NCBI GenBank assembly: GCA_023382535.1
Contig: JAHDWA010000006.1
Span: 1 to 64,000, forward strand
Reading direction: 5' to 3'
DNA from: Anaerolineae bacterium
Lineage (GTDB): Bacteria > Chloroflexota > Anaerolineae > 4572-78 > J111
Length of the DNA stretch: 64,000 nucleotides
Positions within the stretch are counted from its first letter, which is position 1. Each line of letters begins with the position of its first letter. The notes beneath the pieces are model-generated. The model was not told the DNA's origin. It worked only from the letters and a program-made list of their open reading frames with translations, and did no database searches. A program made the position numbers and the translations under genes. Shown here in pieces: positions 52,521-60,714 of this stretch.

Positions 52521-53460
52521 AATGGATGCGCGGGTCAAGATATGCGTAGGCAACGTCTACGGCCAGGTTAATCAGGACATAGGAGGACGCCACCAGCAGA
52601 ATAGCTCCCTGGACCAGGGGAAAATCCCTGGCCAGGATGCCGTTGACCATAGCCAGGCCGATGCCCGGATAGGAAAAAACGGTCTCGACCAGGATATCAC
52701 CCCCCAGCAGGTAACCTACCTGTAAGCCGACGATCGTAATTACCGGGATCAGGGCGTTTTTCAAGGCGTGGCGGTTGATAACCAGGCGTTCGGCCAGCCC
52801 TTTGGCCCAGGCCGTGCGGATATAATCCTGCCGGATAACTTCGAGCATACTGGAACGGGTCATGCGGGCGATGATGGCGGTTGCCCCTGTGGCCAGAGCG
52901 ACCGCCGGTAAAACAAGATGGAGCAGCAAATCGCCCAGGCCGGTTTGCCCCGCCGATTGTAAGCCGGAGACCGGCAAAATCCCCAGTTTAAGCCCAAACA
53001 CAATCTGGAGGATAATTCCCAGCCAGAAGACGGGCACGGAGAAGCCCATTAAGACCAGAAACATGGCCAGGCGATCCCCGACCGAATATTGGCGGACCGC
53101 CGAGAGAATACCGGCCGGGATACCCACGACACAGGCCAGTAAGACAGCCAGGGTCATGAGATAAGCCGAGTTGCGGAAGCGTTCCAGGATGAAAGGCAGC
53201 ACTTCTCGCTTGAGCTGGATGGAGCGTCCCCAGTCGCCTTGCAGCACCCGAGTTACCCAGCGGCTATACTGAATGTACAGCGGTTGATCGAGGCCCAACT
53301 CGTGGCGCAGTTGCGTTAAAGAAGTTTCGGTGGCTTTGGGTCCCAGCATAATCTGGGCCGGGTCGCCGGGAGCTAACTGCATCACCAGGAAAACCAGCAG
53401 GGTGACGCCCACCAGCACGGGCAACAGGCTAAGAATTCTTTGGGCAATGTAGCGAGTCAT
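52510..53460 (-). CDS. dppB: ABC transporter permease, DppB type
   Basis: 316 residues, family-typical length. Begins with the DppB pattern (RYIAQRILSLLPVLVGVTLLVFLVMQ) and holds the EAA loop (YIRTAWAKGLAERLVINRHALKNALIP). It follows the binding-protein gene after a 90-bp gap that contains a hairpin made of GTAGCAGGT repeats, and precedes dppC with an overlap. Confidence 0.92.
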   Translation of the reverse strand: MTRYIAQRILSLLPVLVGVTLLVFLVMQLAPGDPAQIMLGPKATETSLTQLRHELGLDQPLYIQYSRWVTRVLQGDWGRSIQLKREVLPFILERFRNSAYLMTLAVLLACVVGIPAGILSAVRQYSVGDRLAMFLVLMGFSVPVFWLGIILQIVFGLKLGILPVSGLQSAGQTGLGDLLLHLVLPAVALATGATAIIARMTRSSMLEVIRQDYIRTAWAKGLAERLVINRHALKNALIPVITIVGLQVGYLLGGDILVETVFSYPGIGLAMVNGILARDFPLVQGAILLVASSYVLINLAVDVAYAYLDPRIHYEQ

Positions 53461-53483
53461 GAAGCAATACTCTTACAGCATAG

Positions 53484-53551
53484 CTACAGGGTAGCAGGTA
53501 GCAAGGTAGCAATAAACCTTTTGCAACCCTGCTACCCTGCAACCTGCTACT
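53484..53551. repeat. GTAGCAGGT-type inverted repeats
   Basis: GTAGCAGGTAGCAAGGTAGC (53488 region) pairs imperfectly with GCTACCCTGCAACCTGCTAC (53529-53551). It lies between the binding-protein and permease genes and could reduce read-through to the permeases. Confidence 0.55.
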
Positions 53552-55233
53552 TACTCCTCAATCCACACATTCTCAAAGCGGAAGGGGCCGGTGGGATGGA
53601 GTTTAAAGTCCTTGATCTTCTGATCCATCACGACGATCTGGGTTTCGTGGTCCACCATCAGCCAGGGGGGGTCTTCGGCGATGAGCTTTTGCGCTTCCTG
53701 ATACAGCTCGGTCCGTTTGGCCTTATCCAGGGTGGTGCGGGCCTCACGCAGCAGCTCGTCCACTTTGTCGTTTTTGTAGAAACCCATATTGTAACCGTTG
53801 GGCGGCCACTGGTCGCCGCTGAGCAAAATGTACAAATGATTATCCGGGTCGCCATTATCGCCAATCCACGACATTTCAAACATGTCGAACTCGGCCTTGT
53901 CCGGCGGCACAATTGTCTTTTCCAGATACGTCCCCCACTCGAACTGTTCGATTTGGCAGTCAATCCCTACTGCTTTGAGGTCGGCCTGGATGGCCGTACC
54001 CATAGCGACCGGCTGCTGCATCCCCGAACCTGACTCCGGCACCCAGAAGTTGCAAGTGAAACCGTCGGGGTAGCCGGCCTCGGTTAGCAACTTCTTGGCT
54101 TTTTCAGGGTCATACTCATAGGTTTGGATTTGGTCCGTGTAACCCCAGACCACCGGCGGCAGGGGGTTGATGGCCAAGGTGCCGGTCCCCTTGAGCAGGT
54201 TATCCACGATGGCTTTTCTATTGACCGCATAATTCACCGCCTGGCGGACCTTGGTATCGTTGAAAGGCGGCCTGGATTGGTTGAAAGCGACCCACCAGGT
54301 GTGCATGCCGGGCTGCTCAACGGTAGCGAAGCGGGCGTCTTCTTTCAGCCGGGCCAGGTCATCGGGCGGAATGTTGACAATAAAGTTGACCCCGCCCGAT
54401 TCCAGCTCGGTTAAGCGCGATTGGTCCTCGATAATCGGGCGATAGATGACCCGGTCAATATGAGGCGCACCACGCCAGTAATCCGGGTTCTTCTCCAGCA
54501 CCACTTCTACGCCGGGCGTCCAACTGACAAACTTGAACGGTCCCGTGCCGACAGGATGGTTGGAGATGTCTTTGCCATGCTGATTAATGGCTTCCGGGCT
54601 AACCATAGCCGCCGGATGCATGGCCAGGTGGTTGAGGAAGGGGGCGAAGCGCTCTTTGAGCGTCAATTTGACAGTGGTGTCGTCCACAACCTCGACCTTA
54701 TCCAGCATACCCCAGGTGAATTCGGCATAGGGGAACTCACCCGATTCAGCCGCCGGGTGGTCGGCAACAATTTGGCGCTCGATGTTGAACTTAACTGCCT
54801 CAGCATTGAAGTCGGCGCCGTCGTGGAACTTGACCCCTTGACGCAGGTGCAGGGTATAGACCAATCCATCATCGGAAATATCCCAGGACTCGGCCAGACC
54901 TGGCTCGATCTCGGTGCTTTCATCCTTGAAGCGGGTCAGGCTGTCATACATGCCCATCGCCGCCCGGGCCGTGTTGTAGTCACTCAATTGGGGGGCGTCG
55001 AGCGTGGTCGGTTCGGCCTGCAAGCCGACGATGATGGTTCCACCCTCGCGCGGGCCTGCGGCCGGCGCTGCTTGAGACTCGGTGGTTGCTGGCGCTGTCG
55101 CGGCTGCGCCTGACTCCTCTGTAGCCCCGCTCGGCGCAGGTGCAGCCGTGGGCGGAGCCGCCGAGGTGCAGGCCGCAAAGAGCAACACGGCCAGGATCAA
55201 GCTAGTTACGATCAGTAAGTTTCTCTTAAACAT
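53551..55233 (-). CDS. ABC transporter peptide-type substrate-binding lipoprotein
   Basis: 560 residues. Lipobox LFAAC (Cys22), a 40-residue Pro/Ala/Thr linker, then an SBP_bac_5 fold (about 60-555) with the family signature near ALAESWDISDDGLVYTLHLRQGVKFHDG. It binds peptides, nickel complexes or oligosaccharides and hands them to DppB/C encoded downstream. A strong promoter with a palindrome precedes it. Confidence 0.92.
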   Translation of the reverse strand: MFKRNLLIVTSLILAVLLFAACTSAAPPTAAPAPSGATEESGAAATAPATTESQAAPAAGPREGGTIIVGLQAEPTTLDAPQLSDYNTARAAMGMYDSLTRFKDESTEIEPGLAESWDISDDGLVYTLHLRQGVKFHDGADFNAEAVKFNIERQIVADHPAAESGEFPYAEFTWGMLDKVEVVDDTTVKLTLKERFAPFLNHLAMHPAAMVSPEAINQHGKDISNHPVGTGPFKFVSWTPGVEVVLEKNPDYWRGAPHIDRVIYRPIIEDQSRLTELESGGVNFIVNIPPDDLARLKEDARFATVEQPGMHTWWVAFNQSRPPFNDTKVRQAVNYAVNRKAIVDNLLKGTGTLAINPLPPVVWGYTDQIQTYEYDPEKAKKLLTEAGYPDGFTCNFWVPESGSGMQQPVAMGTAIQADLKAVGIDCQIEQFEWGTYLEKTIVPPDKAEFDMFEMSWIGDNGDPDNHLYILLSGDQWPPNGYNMGFYKNDKVDELLREARTTLDKAKRTELYQEAQKLIAEDPPWLMVDHETQIVVMDQKIKDFKLHPTGPFRFENVWIEE

Positions 55234-55329
55234 TTCTCCTCCTTAACATCCAATAAATGTTGTTAATAAAGAAGGTCGAGGAAGGAAGACAGAAGAAATT
55301 GCAACAAGGAACGCGGAGCGAAGACCTCC

Positions 55330-55358
55330 ATTCTAATGAGGACAGTTAAAACTGTCAA
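55330..55358 (-). promoter_or_regulatory. promoter with operator of the dipeptide-type ABC operon
   Basis: On the minus strand, TTGACA (55358-55353), 17 bp, TAGAAT (55335-55330). GACAGTT-AA-AACTGTC (55341-55356) is a perfect palindrome between the boxes, overlapping the -35. Confidence 0.82.
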
Positions 55359-55394
55359 AGTTTTATCTTAAATTACGCACCGCAAAAAATGTGA

Positions 55395-55423
55395 TTGACA
55401 AAAACGGGCTGGGAAAGTATAGT
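55395..55423 (+). promoter_or_regulatory. promoter of the DUF1028 gene
   Basis: TTGACA (55395-55400), 17 bp, TATAGT (55418-55423). It is divergent from the ABC promoter. The rest of 55424-55550 is intergenic repeat sequence of the CAGTGATCAGT kind. Confidence 0.8.
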
Positions 55424-55560
55424 ATGTGCCCCGTTCAGTTTGCGTATTCTTTAGCATATCATCGAGGATAAAGATAGCGGACAGTGATCAGTAAACAGTC
55501 AAACTGGTCACTGTTCACTGCTTATTGTTAACTGATTACTATTTTCAAATGGAGGTAACT

Positions 55561-56445
55561 GTGCAGTTTTCAACACCCAAAATCCGCCCATCAACCTTTT
55601 CAATTGTAGCGCGAGATCCGGCCAACGGCGATTTGGGGGTGGTGGTCCAATCCAAATTTCTGGCTGTTGGTTCGGTGGTGCCCTGGGCGCAGGCCGGGGT
55701 AGGCGCAGTAGCTACCCAATCTTTGGCCAACACCACGTACGGCTCTGAAGGGCTGCGCTTGATGGCAGCAGGGTGGACCGCGCCAGAAGCCTTAAAACAG
55801 TTGCTGGCCACCGACCACGACTCCAGTCAAAGGCAGGTGGCGCTGGTAGATGCTTTTGGCCGGGCCGCCGCTTATACCGGCCAGGCATCCCATTCCTGGG
55901 CCGGCCACATTATTGGCGAGGGCTACGCCTGCGCCGGGAATATTCTGGTGAGCGAAGATACGGTCGAGGCGATGGCCCGCACCTTTGAGGCGACGCCAGG
56001 CTCTTTGGCCGAGCGTTTGGTAACTGCTCTGGTTGCCGGACAGGCCGCCGGCGGCGACAGCCGGGGCCAACAATCGGCAGCGCTGCTGGTGGTGCGAACC
56101 GGGGGTGGCTATGGCGGTCGCAATGATCGTTACATTGACTTACGCGTTGACGACCACGTTGAGCCCATCGCTGAACTGCGCCGCCTGTTGGATCTGCACC
56201 GGCTCTACCTGGCCAAATCCGAGCCGGAGGAACTGCTCCCGATCAGTGCCGATATTGCCCGTGAATTGCAGACCATCCTGCAAAAGAGCGGCCATTACCA
56301 AGGTGAGATCAACGGTACCTACGACGAAGTGACCCGGAAAGCCCTGTGGGATTTGTACGGCATCGAAAACCTGGAGGAGCGCTGGCACAATACCTTGATT
56401 GACACGGTAGCGCTGGAGTTTTTGCGGCAGCGGTTTGGAACATAA
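55561..56445 (+). CDS. DUF1028 (Ntn-hydrolase-like) protein with putative peptidoglycan-binding domain
   Basis: 294 residues from a GTG at 55561 with GGAGGT just upstream; an ATG at 55549 lies before the Shine-Dalgarno. Residues 1-205 are DUF1028 (TFSIVARDPANGDLGVVVQSKF; the GVGAVATQS stretch; AGQAAGGDSRGQQSAALLVVR). The C-terminal about 80 residues look like a small peptidoglycan-binding-1-like module (LQTILQKSGHYQGEINGTYDEVTRKALWDLYG). DUF1028 has an Ntn-hydrolase-like fold and unproven activity. The protein has no signal peptide. It is divergent from the peptide-type ABC operon, so an amidohydrolase on imported peptides is conceivable. Confidence 0.85.
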   Translation: MQFSTPKIRPSTFSIVARDPANGDLGVVVQSKFLAVGSVVPWAQAGVGAVATQSLANTTYGSEGLRLMAAGWTAPEALKQLLATDHDSSQRQVALVDAFGRAAAYTGQASHSWAGHIIGEGYACAGNILVSEDTVEAMARTFEATPGSLAERLVTALVAGQAAGGDSRGQQSAALLVVRTGGGYGGRNDRYIDLRVDDHVEPIAELRRLLDLHRLYLAKSEPEELLPISADIARELQTILQKSGHYQGEINGTYDEVTRKALWDLYGIENLEERWHNTLIDTVALEFLRQRFGT

Positions 56446-56496
56446 GAATTCGGCCGTTGCTTTATCCTATCAGTTTCGACGTCCATCATTGTCAAA

Positions 56497-56530
56497 AAAT
56501 AACGCCCAAGCATGACTCGGGCGTTATTTC
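56497..56530. terminator. terminator between convergent genes
   Basis: AATAACGCCC and GGGCGTTATT form a stem with an 11-nt loop. A-rich and T-rich flanks let it serve both strands. Confidence 0.82.
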
Positions 56531-56544
56531 TAGTCCTCTAGTTG

Positions 56545-58878
56545 TTATAAGCCTGAAGTGAACAGGTTGGTGACGATGGCCGGAGGCGCGGGCAACAACT
56601 GAGTGGTGGTTAGCGTGACGGTCGTGGTTAGGGTAGCGGTTGGTTGTTGAGGTACCGGCGTCGCCGTTGGTGGTTCAGGCATTGGAGTGGGAGGTTCGGG
56701 TGTTGGCGTTGGCGGTTCAGGAGTCGGGGTCGGTGGTTCGGGGGTTGGGGTTGGCGGTTCGGGGGTAGGTGTCGGTGGTTCAGGAGTCGGCGTTGGTGGT
56801 TCAGGCGTTGCCGTCGGTATTTCGGTTGGTGTCGCCGTAGGTGTGCTTGTCGACGTGGCGGTCGGCTCCTCGGTTGGTGTTGCTGTTGGTTGGGTTGTCG
56901 GTGTCGCCGTTGGCTCCTCGGTCGGTTCAGTGGTCGGCATTCCAGCCGGCGGTATAGATGGTTCCTCGGTCGGCTCGGCAGTTGGCGCGGTCGTCGGGAC
57001 CACCGGAGTTAAGGCTGGCTCCTCGGTCGGCTCTGCAGTTGGGGGGGGCGTGATGGTGCCGGTCGGAGTTGACGTTGGCGTGGCCGTCGCCGTTGGTGTT
57101 TGGGTTGGTGTCGCCGTGGGTGTAGTGGTCGGCGTGGCGGTTGGGGTCGGAGTTGGGGTCGCTAGGTCGCCAATCCGCTTCCAGGTAAACCGGACGCGAG
57201 CGTCGCCGCTGTTCTCATAATATTCCACCACCAGCTTATGGCTGCCCGCGGACAGGTTGCGCTCAACGGTATAAAGCTCCTCGCCATTGCTGTCGTGCCA
57301 CTCGTTAATGATCCGATTGCCGTCCAGGTAAACGCGGATGCCGTCGTCGGCACGAGCCTGGAAGCGATAGCGCCCGGCATTAAAATTGTAGCGGCGGCTC
57401 CAGCGAACAGAGAAATCATCGTCCGGTAGATCCCGTGGTGAACCTTCGCCCCAATCGAAATTAATTTCCTCGTCGTTGCGGGCGAACTCGCGATCGTCGT
57501 CTAGATCGTCGTTATCCCAATATTCGCCCTTCCAGTCGGAATAGCCGTCATCATTGTCATTGTCATTATCGTTGTCGTTATCGTTGTCATTGTCATTATC
57601 ATTGTCGTTGTCATTATCGTTGTCATTCCAACTGGGAACTTTTTCCCACCATAGAGCGATGCCGGCGCTGCCGCTGCGCTCGTAATACTCAACCCGCAGG
57701 TTGTGCAGACCACTGCCCAGGCCGATATCCCCGGTTATCTCGCGGGCCGCGCCATCGTACCAGGCATCAATGACCAGGCGGTCATTCACCCACAGCCGGA
57801 CGCCATCATCTACCCAGGCGTGGAAGCGATAAGTGGCTCCGTCAAAGTACAGGCTGCGGGTCCAGCGGCCGGAGAAGTTATCGGCCGGCACATTGGCCGC
57901 CGGCGAGCCGACGCCCCAGTTGAAGTTCACCCCCACATCATTGCGAACCAGAACAGGCGCGCCACTCAAACCGGTGTTGTTATAGTATTCGCCGCGCCAA
58001 TCGGTGATGACAGCAGGAGGGGCGGTCGGTACGGGTGTGGAGGTGGCGGTTGGCGCGGGCGGAGCGCTGGCGGCTTGCACCAGCGGCACGTTTTCGGTAT
58101 TCTGAGCCGTCACATATTTGGCAGATACCCAGCCAAAGCCATCCGGCCCGCCGGCAAACTTAATTTGCCACCAGCCGCGATCATAGCTCAGGCCGGTAAC
58201 AGGTGCGATTTGACCACTTTGCATGGCCCCCACCACTGGGTAATTAACCCCAGGGCCGCTGCGCACATTCATATTCGTGGCAGCAATAGCCTGTGCTTGA
58301 GCAGGGGGAGATGTCGTCGTAGGCACTGCAACGACCGTTGTCGGTGTTTGAACAACTTCTGGGGGTGTGCTGGTGGCGCTGGGTGAGGCAGTAGGGCTAG
58401 GTGTTGCCATCGCCGGTTCCGGCGTGCTGACGACCATCAGTGACGCTTGAGCGGAAGTGCTGCCATTTTCGGTCTGGGCCAAAACCTGTAAAGCTGGCTG
58501 GCCGGCCCAACGCGGGTCTGACGGGAAGATAAAATCAACCGTGAAGTGACCGCTTGCATCCACATCGGCGCTGCTGATGGCATAGCTGGGTGAATCTGTA
58601 CCAACCAGGTAGATTAAAACCTTAGAGCCAGCTTGCCACCCCTCGCCACTAATTATCACCGTACTGCCGGCCGAAGCCGCCGCCGGATTCAGGCCGATGG
58701 CGGGGGTTGTCACCACAGCGGTTGCCTGCAGGGCCTCGCTTGGCTGCTCCAAGAACAGCGTCGTTAGGAAGAAGAGTAACACAAAGACGACGCTCCAGAT
58801 CAGGACTACTGCGGCCAAGACGATCTTGGTCATCAGTGAACTTTGAATAAATTGATCAAAATAATTTTTGTTCTGCAT
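56545..58878 (-). CDS. surface protein with SH3b and two PA14 domains and long Thr-Pro stalk
   Basis: 777 residues. One membrane helix (about 18-42) anchors it with the rest outside. Then an Ig/IPT-like domain (about 55-150), an SH3b domain (197-265, core [12 protein letters not shown]), a PA14 domain (289-415, [11 protein letters not shown]...[20 protein letters not shown]), an Asn-Asp dipeptide run (416-443), a second PA14 domain (447-570, [11 protein letters not shown]...[18 protein letters not shown]), and a Thr-Pro/Glu-rich region (571-745) with seven PEPPTPT-type units. PA14 domains bind carbohydrates, so adhesion or glycan binding is likely. The (ND)n run sits exactly between the two PA14 copies. 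No sorting signal or C-terminal membrane helix follows the Pro-rich part. Confidence 0.85.
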   Translation of the reverse strand: MQNKNYFDQFIQSSLMTKIVLAAVVLIWSVVFVLLFFLTTLFLEQPSEALQATAVVTTPAIGLNPAAASAGSTVIISGEGWQAGSKVLIYLVGTDSPSYAISSADVDASGHFTVDFIFPSDPRWAGQPALQVLAQTENGSTSAQASLMVVSTPEPAMATPSPTASPSATSTPPEVVQTPTTVVAVPTTTSPPAQAQAIAATNMNVRSGPGVNYPVVGAMQSGQIAPVTGLSYDRGWWQIKFAGGPDGFGWVSAKYVTAQNTENVPLVQAASAPPAPTATSTPVPTAPPAVITDWRGEYYNNTGLSGAPVLVRNDVGVNFNWGVGSPAANVPADNFSGRWTRSLYFDGATYRFHAWVDDGVRLWVNDRLVIDAWYDGAAREITGDIGLGSGLHNLRVEYYERSGSAGIALWWEKVPSWNDNDNDNDNDNDNDNDNDNDNDNDNDDGYSDWKGEYWDNDDLDDDREFARNDEEINFDWGEGSPRDLPDDDFSVRWSRRYNFNAGRYRFQARADDGIRVYLDGNRIINEWHDSNGEELYTVERNLSAGSHKLVVEYYENSGDARVRFTWKRIGDLATPTPTPTATPTTTPTATPTQTPTATATPTSTPTGTITPPPTAEPTEEPALTPVVPTTAPTAEPTEEPSIPPAGMPTTEPTEEPTATPTTQPTATPTEEPTATSTSTPTATPTEIPTATPEPPTPTPEPPTPTPEPPTPTPEPPTPTPEPPTPTPEPPTPMPEPPTATPVPQQPTATLTTTVTLTTTQLLPAPPAIVTNLFTSGL
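56670..56815 (-). repeat. 21-bp minisatellite (PEPPTPT units)
   Basis: About seven 21-bp units coding for PEPPTPT; third positions vary between units (GGTTCGGGGGT versus GGTTCAGGAGT). Confidence 0.85.
57551..57628 (-). repeat. 6-bp microsatellite coding for Asn-Asp
   Basis: About thirteen six-base units, variants of GTCATT, GTCGTT and ATCGTT on the plus strand, coding for (Asn-Asp)n between the two PA14 domains. The unit keeps frame on expansion or loss. Confidence 0.88.
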
Positions 58879-58943
58879 ACTTTCTTAACCTCTCACGAGT
58901 TTGTTTTGCTCTCTCGTGACCTGGCGCTATTACCTATATTATT

Positions 58944-58971
58944 ACTATATCCTATAATCGCCCGATTGTAA
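58944..58971 (-). promoter_or_regulatory. possible promoter of the PA14 protein gene
   Basis: On the minus strand, TTACAA (58971-58966), 16 bp, TATAGT (58949-58944). Plausible but not consensus. Confidence 0.45.
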
Positions 58972-58999
58972 TCGGTCTGAAAGAGGATTGGAGATACAT

Positions 59000-59026
59000 A
59001 AAAAAGACCGCCCGGAGAGCGGTCTG
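59000..59026 (-). terminator. terminator after small zinc-ribbon-like gene
   Basis: AGACCGC (59005-59011) and GCGGTCT (59019-59025) pair; on the minus strand a T run follows. Confidence 0.8.
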
Positions 59027-59050
59027 TTACGACACCAGATGGAGGTTAAT

Positions 59051-59066
59051 TACAACATTTGTTGTA
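59051..59066. repeat. TACAACA-TT-TGTTGTA palindrome, copy 1
   Basis: Perfect 16-bp palindrome with 7-bp arms. The same sequence, extended to TACAACATTTGTTGTAGC, recurs at 59957. Confidence 0.7.
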
Positions 59067-59082
59067 GCTCGCCTTGACCGGG

Positions 59083-59295
59083 TTATTCTTTGGAAATACG
59101 GGGTAGAAACTCTGCCGGGTCCACATTATCTATCACGATATGCCAGCCCTGGCAGGCTTCACAACGGAACCAGGTGACTCGCCCGCTGGGAATATCAAAC
59201 TGCTTATGCTTTTCCGCCATAATTCGCCTACCGGTATGGGGGCAGTAAATGGGTTCCAGAATCAATTCCTGGGTAATTGTCTCATTATCATTCAT
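59083..59295 (-). CDS. small zinc-ribbon-like hypothetical protein
   Basis: 70 residues with two Cys pairs: Cys18 of YCPHTG and Cys45-x2-Cys48 of FRCEACQGWH, with His20 and nearby His as further ligands. It looks like a compact zinc ribbon. The family was not recognised. It has its own terminator and no clear operon partner. It may be a protein-protein adaptor, similar in style to the small Cys protein at the left end of the window. Confidence 0.6.
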   Translation of the reverse strand: MNDNETITQELILEPIYCPHTGRRIMAEKHKQFDIPSGRVTWFRCEACQGWHIVIDNVDPAEFLPRISKE

Positions 59296-59369
59296 CCCAA
59301 AACCTTTCCTTTCACCCTAACTTGAACTGTTAGCATGATAGCTCAAAGCTCCGAATTCCTCAACTTTAT

Positions 59370-59402
59370 AAAGAGAGGGGCGCTAAAGTAGCGTCCCTCT
59401 CT
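59370..59402 (-). terminator. terminator after REC-only gene
   Basis: AGAGAGGG (59372-59379) and CCCTCTCT (59395-59402), with an inner CGCTA/TAGCG, form a strong stem. Confidence 0.82.
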
Positions 59403-59423
59403 TGATTGATTCCTATCAGAAAT

Positions 59424-59801
59424 TTATGACGGGATGGGGGATTCCGCAGAAGCCAGGGCAGACCAAAGCGTTTCGATGGAGCAGCCTTTGGCCAAAAAAA
59501 CGTCAATTCCGGCGGCGCTGGCCTCACTGCGGCGAGCATTATAGACAGTCAACATGATGATTTTAACTTGCGGCCACTGCCGTTTGATACAGCGGCTGGC
59601 TGCCAGCCCATCCATGACGGGCATTTGGGCATCCATTAAGACGACATCTGGCTGGCAAGTTTCGACCAGGTTTACGGCTTCCTGACCATCCGCTGCTTCT
59701 CCAATTACTTTAATGGCCGGCAAAGTGGCCAACAAGGCCCGCAGACCCCGCCGGGAGCGGGGATGGTCATCGGCAATCAAAACACGGATAGGGTTAGACA
59801 T
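59424..59801 (-). CDS. single-domain response regulator (REC only)
   Basis: 125 residues, exactly one receiver domain. The phospho-acceptor is Asp57 (VVLMDAQMP), with the acidic pair Asp11-Asp12 and Lys near 105 (LAKGCS). It has no output domain. The sequence resembles NarL receivers (IRVLIADDHPRSRRGLRALL), so it probably lost its HTH or diverged from the upstream NarL-type gene. It could compete for phosphate or act on a partner protein. Confidence 0.92.
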   Translation of the reverse strand: MSNPIRVLIADDHPRSRRGLRALLATLPAIKVIGEAADGQEAVNLVETCQPDVVLMDAQMPVMDGLAASRCIKRQWPQVKIIMLTVYNARRSEASAAGIDVFLAKGCSIETLWSALASAESPIPS

Positions 59802-59906
59802 TTAATTGCTTGTTTTTCGATCCTGTTCATTATTTTTATTTACACTTGCAGTATACCCTCGCTGCCTCTTTTTGTAATCAGCCAGAGTACGGGTTAACCA
59901 TAAACA

Positions 59907-59935
59907 AAAAGGACTGTTCTTAGAACAGTCCTTTT
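59907..59935. terminator. terminator after NarL-type gene
   Basis: AAAAGGACTGTTC and GAACAGTCCTTTT form a perfect 13-bp stem with a 3-nt loop. Confidence 0.92.
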
Positions 59936-59955
59936 CCACAAAAAACGGATAGAGC

Positions 59956-59973
59956 CTACAACATTTGTTGTAG
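59956..59973. repeat. TACAACA-TT-TGTTGTA palindrome, copy 2
   Basis: CTACAACATTTGTTGTAG, an 18-bp perfect palindrome, the second copy of the 59051 element, about 155 bp upstream of the REC-only start. Confidence 0.7.
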
Positions 59974-60048
59974 CATACGACCACCGACCGCCGACGACCG
60001 ACCGCCGTTTATTGTCTGTTCGGCGGTTTGCGGTCAGCGGTCAAGAGG

Positions 60049-60714
60049 TCAGCCGGCATCGTCAAGCGAAGCCAGACCCTTTTGCAGGGCGTAGAGAGCA
60101 GCCTGGGTGCGGCTGGCCAGGTGTAACTTGCTTAAAATGTTGCTCACGTGGGTGCGCACGGTCGCTTCGCTAATGATGAGCTGGTCGGCGATTTGCTGGT
60201 TGCCCATCCCGCGGGCGACCAGCCGCAGCACATCTACCTCCCGTTCGGTCAGCGGCTCGGATGTCGGCTGCTGCTCCGGCGCGGGCGGGCGCAACAGTTC
60301 CTGCAAAACTTTGCGAGCTATGGTCGGATGTAGCGACGACTCGCCCCGGTGAACCTGTCGAATCGCCTGGATCAACTCCTCGGGGCTGGAATCTTTGAGC
60401 AGATAGCCCAGCGCGCCGGCCTTGATGGCCGGAAAAACCTTATCATCGGTGGCAAAGCTGGTCAAGACCAGGATGCGGGCTTTGGGGTTGCCGGCGGTGA
60501 TGTGGCCGATGGCCTCGATCCCGCCCATTTCGGGCATCTGCAAATCCATGAGAATCACATCCGGCTTCAGCTTTTCGACCTGCCGGATGGCTTCTTTGCC
60601 ATTTTCAGCTTCACCAGCAACCTCGATGTTTGGCTCCGTAGCCAGCAGCGCCTGGATACCCTTGCGCACAATGGCTTGATCGTCGGTAATTAAAACCCGG
60701 ATTTTTTGGCTCAT
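60049..60714 (-). CDS. NarL/FixJ-type response regulator
   Basis: 221 residues. Receiver domain 1-120 (phospho-acceptor Asp57, Lys near 107 in LLKDSSPEEL) and a LuxR-type HTH at about 150-215 (LTEREVDVLRLVARGMGNQQIADQLIISEATVRTHVSNIL). The start overlaps the stop of the histidine kinase gene (ATGA), so the pair is translationally coupled and cognate. Followed by a strong terminator. Confidence 0.95.
   Translation of the reverse strand: MSQKIRVLITDDQAIVRKGIQALLATEPNIEVAGEAENGKEAIRQVEKLKPDVILMDLQMPEMGGIEAIGHITAGNPKARILVLTSFATDDKVFPAIKAGALGYLLKDSSPEELIQAIRQVHRGESSLHPTIARKVLQELLRPPAPEQQPTSEPLTEREVDVLRLVARGMGNQQIADQLIISEATVRTHVSNILSKLHLASRTQAALYALQKGLASLDDAG

Noticed and set aside
56687..57220. 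177-residue plus-strand ORF rich in Val-Gly
   Set aside because: It is the antisense shadow of the Thr-Pro repeat region of the surface protein; no ribosome-binding site.
56670..57628. Repeat-rich region considered as a CRISPR array
   Set aside because: The repeats are short, in frame and code for PEPPTPT and Asn-Asp; there are no unique spacers.
59802..59984. 60-residue minus-strand ORF
   Set aside because: Runs through a perfect intrinsic terminator and a palindrome, so it is not a plausible gene.
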